Below are positions 42,201-55,100 of a DNA stretch of 64,000 bases, piece by piece. Position numbers and translations under genes: made by a program. Each line of letters begins with the position of its first letter. The stretch's first letter is position 1. Source of the DNA: Enoplosus armatus (lineage: Eukaryota > Chordata > Actinopteri > Centrarchiformes > Enoplosidae); assembly GCF_043641665.1 (NCBI RefSeq), contig NC_092193.1, forward strand, positions 13,339,501 through 13,403,500, given 5' to 3'. The notes beneath the pieces are model-generated. The model worked only from the letters and a program-made list of their open reading frames with translations. It was not told the origin of the DNA and made no database searches.

Positions 42201-43150
42201 TTTCCGGCTGGGGGAAACAACTTACACCATTGTCATTTCAGAAGTGTATTGGTGGTTGGATCTTGGTTATTTACAGGGTTAGACAAAAAAATATTCAGTA
42301 AGGTTGATTTGGCTAAAAATAGGTGAGGCTTAGCTGTTTCCTACTACATCCAGATAGTTTTTTGTTCATGTTGCTGCCGGAGAGTACAGTGACATTGTAC
42401 CATGCTGCCAGTCCCTGCACATCTGGCTGTGTTTAGCAGGGTGTGGGCTAGCTAGCGCCATGTGGCTAAGTGTAGGGTGTTACTGTTCCAGCCCAGGCAG
42501 GCTAGGCCTTTTTAGGTCCAGGGATTTTGGAAGAAGCCCCAACCAAGCCACAGATTAGAGGACCAGCGTGCTCACATACAGCTGGCTCTGGGCCTGCAAG
42601 TGTGTACACTGTATATATGTGAGCATGCAGATGTGTATTTATATGCATGTTTGTAAGTTTGTAATTTAGTGTGTGTCACTGTGTGAGTGAGTCTTTGTAT
42701 ACAGTACTGTATGTGTGTGTGCGGTTTGCACTTGGCACTCCCAATCTCCTCACTCTCATTCATACTGTGTAGAGAGGTACAAACTAAATAATATATTACG
42801 TTAAACAAAGATGCGGCATGTAATGCTGAGGAGCAAAAAAAGGGGGTGAAGGAGAGGACAGAGTGAAAATGAGACAGATGGAATAATGAAAGAGGAAAAA
42901 GGGACTTAACGCAAGGAGGGTAAGAGATGAACAGGTGGAAATGGAGAGAGGTAGCCAGAAAGAGTGTGAAAGAGAAAGAAAGAGATGGGGCTACATATGA
43001 AAGTGAGAGGGAAAAGGTCAGAGAGGACACAGAGAGTGATGGCACCAAAGGGAGCTGTGTGTTAGATGGCAACCAGGTGTGTTAGACAGACGGAAGCCTT
43101 AAACCTAGCAGGTGGTGTTTGGCCTAATGGTGCCATCACTGGCATCTGGA

Positions 43151-43189
<39 letters not shown>

Positions 43190-46100
43190 TGCGTGTTCAC
43201 TTGTGCTGCTGCCACATATAGCTTCATGCAAAGCATTCTTTTTACTTTGAGATTCTTAGACTTTATGTAATAACAAGATCAAAAGGAAAGACCCTAATTG
43301 CAAAATTCATACCTGTTCCTTTTGAGAGTCAAATAAAAACTGTTGTTTGCACAGTATGTATGTAAAGTCCTTCATGGCCCTGCATGGTTCTGCATACAGC
43401 TGCAAACTCCTGTCCTCATCCCACTGCTTTCAAACCTTGAGGTCCTCTAACAGCAGTCTTGTGTCTGTGCCTTGATTGAAAAAAGAATCCTTATATTTGA
43501 TTTTCTCAGTCCTGTATAATATAACACATTTTAACTGTGCCTGACTTCTTGTTTTAATTGTGTCTATGGCTGTGGCAGCCTGACCTCAGAGTAGCGCTGA
43601 AACAATTAGTCAATTGACTGAATCTATTTAGATTATTGATTAATCTGTAATTAATCAGTGATTTTTCATGCTAAAAAGCAAAACATTCTCTGGTTCCAGC
43701 TTCTCAAATGTGAGGATTTGCTGCTTCTTTGTCTTATATGACAGTAAACTGAATATCTTTGGGTTTTGGACTGTTGGTCTAACAAGATATTTGAATACTG
43801 AATGAAAAGTTTGAAGAAAGATCAAATGATTTATTTGGCCTATTTCAGAGTCTTTTGTTGTTTTGTTCGACTAGATGGATGATGGATATGAGAACGGGTC
43901 AAAGAAACAGATTTTATTCTGATCTTAACCCAGGTCTTGAATCATCAACACACACACACGGACTACACACACATTCATGCACTGGCAGACACTATTTATG
44001 AGCAGCCAAATGCTTATTGGCCAGTGTGTTCCAGCCCATTTCAGTTCAAGACAGATCAGTGGTCATAGAGCTTAATCTGATTTGAAGAGTACTGGCTGGC
44101 TGGCTGGCTTATGGGTACACTCATTTCTAGATGACCAAGCAGGACTCGCTTATTTATTCATTTAAGTAGAGCTCTGAACATCTCCCAGCTGGCCTGTTAA
44201 GTAATGCCATCTCCTCCCATGGAGATAGACTGAGATGGAGCAGTCCGGGAGAATGACATCAAGCACACTCAAATGTATCCTATCAGATTTAGGAAACAGG
44301 CACTAAACTTGGATCTGAGGACAAGTCTGCATCGGCATCAGTCGATAGCAAGCAGCGATAGCCTGCTGTATTTCTTTTCAGCGAGTAGTGTGGCAGCTCT
44401 CTGGGACTTTTGATACAGAGAAAATGCTGTACTATAATCCCACTCAGAACGGCTTTGGTAATTTGCAAGTGAAATGACATGCATTTGAGTATATAACTAT
44501 ATTTCAATGTGTCTTTGATCTACTTTACATTAAAGTCTGAAAGTCTAAAACACATTTCAGTGTAACACAATACAATTCAACAGCACCACAAATTACAGCC
44601 TCCAAAATGACCTCAATCAAGACCTTTCTATAACAGTTTGAACAAAAACCGAACGTGTAAGTTTTACGGCTGTATGTGTTCCCTGTGCTGTCCCCTTGTC
44701 CTCTCCCATCCTCTCCAGCTCCTCCCAGGTGCGCTAAGAGAGAGACTTCTTAGGTGTGGGGACAGCTGGTCTTGCTGCCTCTCAGCCTGGGAGTTTGTGT
44801 TGCTGTTGTGTTTTGACTTTGTGTCTTTTGGTAGCCTTGATTTAGTGTCTTGGTTGCTTGTAAGTCTTCATTTTAATAAATCCCATGGATTTGGTTGTTT
44901 TAAAGGTAAGGCCTAAGACTTATTGTATTTGACTGCATTAGTTTTAGCTAGGTGTACCTAATAAACTGGTAATTGACTGTTTTCAACCAAATTTAGCCCA
45001 GTGTTCTTTTCTGTTCACCTCCAAATCACTGAACTCATGCTTCCTGGGAATTGACACTGGTGGCACTTTCTACATCTGTGTTGCAATATTCTTACAATTA
45101 GGCAACAGATTTGATCCACTCCCACCTCCCGTCGCCCACCTTCTAATTTCCTGCTTTCACGGTCACCTCTGATGATGTCATGAGAGACAAGGACATCTGC
45201 TCCCATTGTGGTGCTTGATTGGCTCGTTTTATCTGCATGCAAATCACGTCAGTGGGGACCTGGAGTACACTGGCCTAATTATGCCAAACACATTACTCAC
45301 TTGGAGCGATGGCGCCTTGGTAGGATAAAATGAAAGAGAGAGAAAGCAAGATAGAGAGAAACAGAAAGAGGAATGCAGTGTTAGAAAGGATGGTATTGGG
45401 GCGAGCGGTGGAAAGTAAGATGAGATAGAGGGGGAAAAAGAGAAGAAAATGATAGTGAGGGTAAGGAACGGTATGGAAACAAGCAAGGGGGAAAAAGCTG
45501 AAAAAGAGAACCAGATGGATAGAAAAAGAAACAGGCATGGGTAAAATGTGCAAAATGCTAGCCAGACAAAGTCACAAGAGAGAAAGTGGAATAAAGACTT
45601 CCACAGAGAGCCTGTTGATAAATGACATGCATTATGTGATGTGTCGGCTTGTTTAATATAAGGGTCCTTTTAATAGCATCTAAATGCTGGCTCAGGGGCT
45701 TGCAGTGCTCCTGAGGCACAGTATGTGTGTGATAAGTGTTGTTATTGATGGAGAGTCAGACTGACACATAAACAGTGTAATGGCTCCCAGATCATCATTT
45801 GTGCATTCAGTACACCCAGGACAGCACAGTTTGTTTATGCCAGTTGTGTTTATTTTTTCATTGTCCTTGCACAGGTGGGGAAATAACAAAGGGAAAGGCT
45901 GGGGGGGGTTATGGTAGAAAAAGGGGGGGTGGTGGTTATGGTAGAAAAAGTAGAGATCAAAAAACCATCCTGTGCCTGCCTTCCTCCCTTTCTTTCCTTT
46001 TCTTGAAGATCACTCAGGTTACCTCAAACATAGAGGATATGTTTTGGGTCCTTCACAGGATATCTCAGAACCTAATTAACATATTTCAGTGAAATTAAGG

Positions 46101-47970
46101 AGGAAAGTAGTTAGGCCCTGGGCCAAGGTTCAGTTAATATTATTAATATATTATGAAACACTCTCATTTTGGATGATGATTTCTTAACCAGGAGGGATGT
46201 TAGTGAAGTAGGATTCTTTACTCAAAGACAAGTCTATCTGTTTCGGCCAAAAATGATTTTCTGCCGTTGCCAAACTATTTTTTCCCCACTTACAAATTCC
46301 ATGCATGGCCAAATTCCTCTTGAATGCATTCTGCACTTTCAACCAAATGCAGGTGACAGATGAAGTCTGAGCAATCCTGAAAAATGGGATGGCATTTAGC
46401 CTGCAGGTAGCACCACAGCAACATGATAAAGTTATATCACGTTGCTGATAACTCAGTAGTCCTGAGTTTGAGAATGAAGACAGGATTTGAATTTTCTCCA
46501 ATATTCATGGCAGCCATCAGCCAATCAACCTGATTATGTATTTTGATGCAGATCAGATCCAGATGCAGCTCAAAATGTTCTATTATTAAATAAATCACAC
46601 ATTTAGAGTGGTATGTGCTCTCTGTGTGCTTTCTAATCCTCTTTTCTAGTGCTCCAATACCACCTGATTTTCTCCTCCTTTCCTCTCTTGGCATATGTCT
46701 CATCTTTTGCTCTCTGTCTCGCTGCCTCTCTTCTCTCTGCCAAAGAACCATCCGGCTAATATGATCATTCAGCACTTGTCAAATGGACAAATAGAATTAA
46801 GGCTGTCAGATATGAGAGGGATATACAATTGCTGCTTTCCTCTCTTACTCCCTTCCATTTTGTCACTGATCTTCCTTTTCTATCCAATCCTCCCTTGTCA
46901 GGATCTGGTGCACTGCCAAATCTCAGTTGATCTATCATGTTTCTCAGCTAGTCTTCTATTTATGGCCATTAACTGCATGTCAGTAAGTGTATGAACCTAC
47001 AGTATGCTTAAGCATTCATGTCAACATCAGTCTACTTTCATTTCTCTTCCATTTTATTGTGTGGGAAGTGTCTCCTGCTAATTCAAAAATTCAAGCTTTT
47101 CCCAGAATTTGGCTTGTATATTTTTAAAGTTTTTTCAGTCCACTAGCATGGTCCCCAGTGCTTTGAAACATTTCCTGCACATGCGAGACAATGTTAATTG
47201 CCAATTGGAGGAAACAAACCAAATTGAGTTTTCACAGGAGGCCGGAGAGTTCGGTGAGAACAGACATGTTGTTAAAGATTCAGTGATTTCTTGTCAGCCC
47301 GTGATTACTTGATCACCAACCTGTTTTAGATGAGATTATTAAATCATCTGGTGTGTGTTGCAACTTTATTAGACGGCAAATGCTTGCAGACCTGCTAAGC
47401 TCTCTGTATGAGAAAACTGATTCTGGATTAGTCTGAAATGGGTAGCACAAGCCTCGGTCAGTTAATACCTCTGTGAGAGAACGTAACTCGGGATCAGTCC
47501 AAGCCCTTGGTGAGAGTGATTGACAGCTGGAAGAACATCAATGGTACCTCTGTGTTACACAGAATCTCTTGTCAAAAACACAACTTGACACAGGAGACAG
47601 AGTGAGGAGAGGGAGGACTGAAGATAGAGAGACGCCAGAGACAGATGAGGAAAGAGGGCACGTGGAGGTAGAGGCTACTTGTCTGCTTTAAAGCACCATA
47701 TTGATTGATAAAAGACCAGTGTAGAAGAGGGTGAAATACTTCATGCGTAATTTTATGGTATATGAGGGTTTGTGTGTGCACTTTAAATGTGTGTGCATGT
47801 GTTTAATCAGGTTTAGAAGCAGTGGGATAATAGAACGTAGGAATAGAGTTAAAATAAGCCTCTAACATGTCAAGGTGGCCTGGATGTGAAGCTCAGAGTG
47901 ATTACAAATGAAATCATTAACGCCCCTCTCACTGCAGGAAGAAAGTCATTAAGACACACATTCCTTGTTC

Positions 47971-48036
<66 letters not shown>

Positions 48037-51000
48037 AGTGTGAGTTGGTTAGAGAGAATAAAAAGAATGAAAGGCAGAATGTGCTGGAGGTAGAGTGTGG
48101 AGAGAGAGATTTTCTTTATCTACTGTCACATTAAAGAAAATATGTTGCTGTCAATTATGAGAATAATAATACAGCTGGGCAAACGGTTGAAATCTTATCA
48201 TGATATCAAAAAGGATATATATCTAATATCGATATACAAGACAATATGCAAAATCACATGTCAAACTGATGTTCAAAACAATGAATTGTGTTCCACTATT
48301 TTGCGTGACATGGGACCAAACTCAGTAGCTCATTTTGTTCCTTTTTAAACCCAGCTTGCTTGGAGTTATTAATTTGAACAACAGACATTTCTGGAAGGAT
48401 GTTATGATAAGATCATAGAATCACAATATGATTCCACTTAAACTTCACACACGACATTATTGAATTATAACCCAGTCCTACTCTGTTGACTAGTAAAAGT
48501 ATAATGAGTCTAGCATGGTTATGGTGTCGTCTGCTGCACAGATTGTAAAGCTTTTTCAGGAAAATTTGTAATTTATGATTGTGGTTATTCATACACAGTA
48601 AAATGTGCCAAAATATTTTACTTTATTATAAATTGTGGGCTATATACTGTCAATATAAATGAAAAAAATCCTGCACACTGTCTCGCTTGTTGCTGGTATA
48701 TTTATTAATTTACACCATTTCGGTCCGCTGGACTTTCATCAGGTTACTATATTCTTCAACTATTATTGATTCCACTTGTCAGTCAATTAGAGTTAGAGTT
48801 TATACACCAGACACAACAATTATTTGGAGTAAGTATTTGGATCAGATGACAATTAAGTAACCTGATACAATTGAGATATCCAGGGCAAGATACAGTAGCT
48901 TGCATCATTGAAAAATAATTATCAATTATCAAACCTCACAACTAACTGCCATCACTTATTCAGGTTTAGTTATAATTTTAAATGTATACATTGAGGAACC
49001 GTCCTCATTACTACACTGAAAATGGGTAAACTATTCCAACTACAGTTTGTCCCCTCTTTGTCCCCTCCACTGCCAGTGTGCTGGGATACATATAAGCAAT
49101 TAGGCGCCCTCTCCCATCACTCCTTCCTTGGAGAGTAGACCACGGGGGAGAGAAGGTGGAGGTTAGGCTTTAAGGGATGATAGAGGATTGAGGGAGAGAC
49201 TAAAAGGAAGGAGGGGTGAAGGAAGGGCTCCCTGTGTCATAGAGACACAAACAGATGAAGAATGAGAAAGGTCATCTCCACACACAAAAGCACATGCGCA
49301 GACACATGCACCGGGGCTTTATGTCATACTAATGATGATCATTATTCACTTGAGCTGAAGGGCAGAGGAGAACTGGACAGCGTGATACCATTTACCAAGA
49401 TTTGCCCTCCACATGTGGCGATCCCAAAGCATTTAAAGACATGTCCCAACTATGTTAGGACTGTAAACAGAACGGTGGATAATTCATTTTAATGGAGAAA
49501 ACAACTTCACTCCTTCACCTGAATGAAACTATTTCTGCTGAAATTCATTTCGCTTAGCTAGACTTTACAGTATGGCTGACAGTACACAGCAGGAATGAAT
49601 TCTAATGGGGATTAAAAGCAAAGCTGCACCTGTCACGGCCGCTCCCCGTCTGTCTGTCTGCCTGCCACTGTGTACTCTGGATAGTGTGTGTTTGTGTGAG
49701 GGTCTGTGATCCTTGTGTGTCAGTGTGTACATGTGAATGTGCTGTCACTTTGAAGTCGGTTTCTCTGTGTGTGTGCATGTGCTTTTCTGCTGACTCCTGG
49801 AAGCATGTTTTTGTGTGTTGGCTCGCACAAATGCGTGAGTGACATAGATGCAGCTCTCCTGGTCGAGGCCGGCACAGAGCTGCGTTCCCTAATAGTTTGA
49901 GCGACAGTAGGTCAAGGAACAGGGGACTGATGTGTCATCCAGCCAGGAAGTCTCTCTGCTAAACAAATGCCGAACATACAGCTACTGCATGTCAGAAGCA
50001 TTTATCTCACCGAGAATTATAATCTGAGACACAAAGACACAGGCTACACACCATTCATTAAGTTGCCATTTGCTCTGTGCTCGGAGGTCTGTAGCTATAA
50101 TGAGGGGCTTACTAGAAAGGTTTTCTCTATCTTGTTGAAAACATTTGCATCAACCTCTTCTGCCTTTAGAAAATTGACTTGTTTTCCTTTACCCTCATTT
50201 ATTTATAAGGAATATATCACACAATTTGTACCTGGTCCCCCACCATTCTTGTCATCTTACAGTACGGCTTGAAACCATATTACTTGGTTTGGTTTGTTTC
50301 TTTCAGTGTTTTAAAATATAATTTACACATTTAGAAGCACAATAAAACTGCAGCATATCATTAAAATACAATTTGAAATTTGAAAAGTGAAAAATAGTAT
50401 TTGCGTATATAACACCAGAGAGGAAGAGCAGGCACAGGTTTACAGGCACAATAAAGCCATATTTAATTAGGTTCTTAGAGATATCAGTCCTCTGTTGTAT
50501 ATTTTTGTAAGCACACATTTATACCCAGAGCTCGTTGCATGCTTTGAAACATTAGTGTACATCAAAAAGCATGTGACTGACAACATTACATAACTCTGGT
50601 GTAGAAATAATGCACACTGACGTTGTTCTGAGTGTGAACCCAACAGAGGGAAACGTCAAAGGTCAATTGGTCGTGGCACTGAACAAGACTGTGGATGTAG
50701 GAGAATGAACGTGACCTGATGTGTCAGAGTGTAGAGCTTGCTAGAGTTGGATTTAACTTGAAGAGTATCCCTTCATGTTTCCAAAATGACTTGGGTACAT
50801 TTTTCAGATATACTGTACGCCTTTGGAAGTGCTCACTAAGCGCAAAATGACTATTAAATGTAGCAAAAGCAAGAATATGAAATGTCTCAGAGTGGTTGTC
50901 TGCTAGTAAGATTAAAAATGAGTCTCCTCAGGAGTGCATTTTTGCTGACATTCAGTGCTAAATACATTTCTTCAAATCAATGGCTCTGGATGAGAGTAGA

Positions 51001-52071
51001 CCTTTTAGTTCGGAGTCTGTGAAAAACGCCAGAAGAAAGTAGCAAATTACAGCAGTGGTGAAGCGGGCTGGCTGGTGTTTATTAATGAGTGGGAAAGCAG
51101 AACAGATACAGTATTCAACAAGGCCAGTGCTTAGATAATGCCACGCAGATGGGTCAGGATGAGCTTAGCATATTAACACGTTATGTAACTCCAAGTGCTG
51201 TGATTGTCTTCAGGCCCTGCGCATGTGGGTGTTGGGAGTTTTGCTACTGTATAACTTGACTTGTTTTTTCCATATGTTGTCGTCAGGGAAACTGTTAAAA
51301 GACGTAGTGTGTTTGTATTTTGTTTAGATATGCAGGAGTGTGTGTGGTGTATGTTTGTGTGTCTTATAATGTTTTTAAAAACAGCTTTGTTAGGGGAATA
51401 CACTAACTCTAGACGGGGTGTCCCCTGTGGAGGCCACCACCTCCCCTTTCCTCGTCTCCTCCCGATCTGGGGTGGTGGCAGGCAGAGATAAGACACCTAC
51501 AAAGTAAACACTGCTGCAGACTACAGCGTCCCATCTCCCTGCCACATAAACACACACACACACACACACAGGCAGACAAACAGATAAACAGACAAACAGA
51601 TAAACACGCACACACACACACATGCACCAGGTTTGAACCCATTGTATACATGGAGATGCAGAGCAAATGCTGGCCTCGATGGATGGTCTGTTGTTGTGCT
51701 GAACCTTCTGCTGCCATACTCTTGGCCGAACAGGGGCCGCATTTATAAACATAGTTTACACACAAAATGGATGTAAAACTGTTCATGCCACTGGTCTCAG
51801 AAAAGCTGGGATGTTTTTTGTCATGGAAACAAACTCAATACGGGCGAGCTTACCCATGACCCACGAACTGCAGTACAGTGAGTTAGCAGTTTTGTTACAC
51901 CTGTCCAATCTAATGCAATCCAATACAACCGAAATGGTGTAAATTAGCCTTGCATTATATATTATATATTATATATAAATAATATCTCTTAAGCTTATTG
52001 TTTTTGTAGACTGTGGTTTTTTTTTTGGCTGTAGTTATTAGTGGAGTTGTATTGGATTGCATTATACTGTG

Positions 52072-52117
<46 letters not shown>

Positions 52118-55100
52118 CCTGTTCCCCTCATGCATGTAAAAGGGGTGGGAAAAAACATTAGAACATTAGTGTAGGGTTTGGATTTGCAGTCTGCCTCCCC
52201 TGTTTCCATTTGCTTTTTTTGTTTGTGCTTGTCTCAGTCAGACTTGACTTCAACATTCTCTCGAAGACTGACGGCCTGCCTACCTGTCTTTCTGTCTGTT
52301 TACCTGTCTGTCTGCTTGACTGCCTGCCTCTGCCTATACCCTATATCTGTAAATTCTCACTTGGAGCAGCATATACTTTACCCCTGAAGCGCTGTCAATT
52401 CTCTGACACCCCCCCCCTTGAGGGACACTCTCACATACTTGAGCTTTAGGTTCACAGACACTATATGGCAATGCTGGTATGCAGCACAAAGCAGTAAGAC
52501 AGGAAAATTGTGTAAAAAAATAATCAACCTTTTCAATGTGATGATGTGTTTTTAGGTTACTTCCTGGAGTTGCTGAACCGCTCTGCAATTAGTCTACAGG
52601 AGACTTTCGCTTCAACTTGGGGCTCCCTGTACTCCCAGAATTCCCAGGTCTTCTCTGACCTGTACATGGATTTGAGGTACTACTATCGAGGCTCCAACAT
52701 CAACCTGGAAGAGGTACTCAACGAATTCTGGGCCCGGCTGCTGGAGAAGCTCTTCTACCAGGCAAACAAGCAATATTTCATAGGTACATCCAGCTTTTTC
52801 CCATTTAACAACCAAGAGCTGATTCATAGGTTAATGGTGCATTACAAACACAGGTTTATTATCTGAGATCTACCTTCACAGTACTGATTTACAGTATATA
52901 AATCAGATAAAAGGTCAGAAAATAAAAAATATTTTGAGATTACTTTGTATTTTATTAAAGCATAATCTTTAGATGTTTCCAGATTCTCTACTTAGATAAA
53001 GATTATGATGAATGTGTATGCTGATTTGCAGGTGAGGACTACCTGGAGTGTGTGTCTAAGCAGATAGAGACACTACGGCCCTTCGGAGACACACCCCGTG
53101 TAATGAAGATGACAGTCACACGCACATTTGTGGCAGCACGTTCCTTTGTTCAGGGACTGGTGGTCAGTGGGGAAGTGGTGCGCAAGGTGTCCCAGGTAAT
53201 ACCTCTCTTCCTAACCCTCTACCTGTTTTCTCTCAAGTTTCTCTCCCCTTTTCTTCCCATCCAATAACTGTGATCAGTTTCTTTCCCTTAAAATCATAGT
53301 CCCGTTTTCCTACTTCCCATACTGGTTAGTTTTATTGTTTTTGATGGAAGCAACTAACCTTACTGGTGTCTAATCTGCAGCAAAGCTAATATTCCCTGCT
53401 CCCACTACATGTTTATTGGTATTCTTATATATTTATTGGTGTTAAGGGTTCTGTATTCATCTCTTCTTAGTGATCACCATTCCTCCACCTCGATGTGAAC
53501 ACCTACACACACACATGCACACGGGCCTCTTTTTACCAGTCTGTGCACATAGTACAAAGCAGTGGCAGATCAATGTTGGTGGAAACGAGAGGCTCCATAA
53601 AGTATGGCCCGCGGCTCAGACAATCAGCCCCTGCAACAACAGTTAATGTCAGCTCCGCGCTGAAAAATGTCTCCCTGGGCCGCGGGGAGGGTTAATATCT
53701 CCCAAGAGAAATGGTCCCCTCTGTGTAGAAGACAAGAGTAAGGTTAAGATCAGAGCAAGACTGAGAAATCATTTCAGCTCCTGAAAGGGAGGTGGCCAGT
53801 ATTGACGAACCAGTGAAAAATATCTCCCGTCAGACTCTGGGCAACGAGAGTGTTGAGACCAGTGGAAATATACGCATCCTTTGAGAAAACAGATGCTGCA
53901 CAAGAGATGAATATTACAATTCCTTCCTTGATGAAATATTACAAGGTCAGGCTTTGTGAAAGCATGAAAAGATGAAGAGCAAGAGAGAAAAAAAAACAGG
54001 AGCATGACAAAATCTAAGGTGCTGCTACGTGACTGCAAGGCCACACATTTGGATGCGTGTCAAAGAAAGAATCTATATGATCCTTTTCCCTTTCACTCTG
54101 ATGTATGTGTTCTGGCTCGCACTGTGGGTGGCACACACTGGTCTATGCTAGCATCAGATAGCCTGGCCTAGCACATCTCTCTCTGCCTCTCTTTGGCCCA
54201 GAAAAGGTGCAACGTCTCACACCTATACAAAGGGACCCGAGGATGTCTCAATTAAGTACCTGCATGCAGCACAGCCACAGCCACAGGGGAGTCAAATCAG
54301 CAATAACCATGAACACAGCTAGTCTAGTGTAGCAGGTAGCTAGTGAATAACAAGACAAAGGCAGTGAGTGTGACAACTAAAACTGCCTGACCTGGAGCTA
54401 AGGGAATCATACAACCAGTCTAACAGAGCTAGAGACAGTTACTGCTTAGCTTTGACTCAAGCAAGCAAACTGTAAGGATCAGAATTAGTATGGGCAGCAC
54501 GCTGTGATGAAATTGCTATTCATGATTTGTGTCACATGGGTGCACCCCTTGGCCAACCAGACAAGCTTATGACCCCCTGCAGAGCTCTGCCAGCGAGATG
54601 CTAAACTGATAAGCATCTCTCTTAGACAAACATGCATATACACACTGGAGTTACAGAAACATACTCACTCCTCATCATTCCATCATTCCCCTCCAATGGT
54701 GATGCACATTTCCCCCATTTCCTCACTGGTGCCATTTTGTTGGTGCTGAAAGACAGTGAGCGATGTGTTCATTAAACCCGGCTGGCTGGGGAAAATTTGT
54801 AAATAATTAGCACAGCTTTTACAAAATTACAAAATGTCATCCCAGCGCTAATGCCAGGGCACCGGAGCCGCTGCCACTCTGAATGAGGTCATGGACTGCC
54901 TTCTGCCCTATTTGCACACACTCATCCAAAGTCGTAAGAGGGGAAGAGCGAGAACACACTGTGTTGCGAGAATAGGACACACTTGGTCAGTCACTACAAA
55001 GGGGCATTTCCAAGCTACGTCCATTGAACTGTGCACGAAGGCAGAGTGTCTCATTTTTCTTTGAGTCATCCAAGTCGAGGCCTGTTTGCTACAATTTGAC

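Larger units (their letters stand above)
40178..52555 (+). other. gpc1: gpc1 intron 2 (12.4 kb, phase 1)
   Basis: GT at 40178, AG at 52554-52555. Contains two purine-rich tracts, a LINE ORF2 fragment, a MITE copy, the Penelope-like fragment with hammerhead-like core and several (TG)n arrays. The parts 40180-42800, 45550-47970 and 48980-51540 show no repeat that I recognise. Confidence 0.9.

Noticed and set aside
42572..43072. 166-codon open frame on the minus strand
   Set aside because: Composed of Ser/Leu/Phe/His from a purine-rich tract read in reverse plus (CA)-type sequence; low complexity, no domain and no splice context.
44638..44916. 92-codon frame in intron 2 as a nested gene
   Set aside because: Leu/Cys/Ser-rich with no domain; it lies just before the fish repeat tail at 44935, so probably repeat-derived.
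48718..48742. Claim that the hammerhead-like motif is an active ribozyme
   Set aside because: Two extra unpaired bases after CTGATGA, a weak third stem and poor stem I pairing make activity unlikely without experiment; reported only as a motif.
51548..51625. CRISPR-like direct repeats
   Set aside because: The repeats are a tandem minisatellite without spacers in a vertebrate intron.
51409..51786. Overlapping minus-strand frames of 120-125 codons rich in Cys-Val
   Set aside because: Mostly (CA)n and its minisatellite read as CVCV; no recognisable domain.
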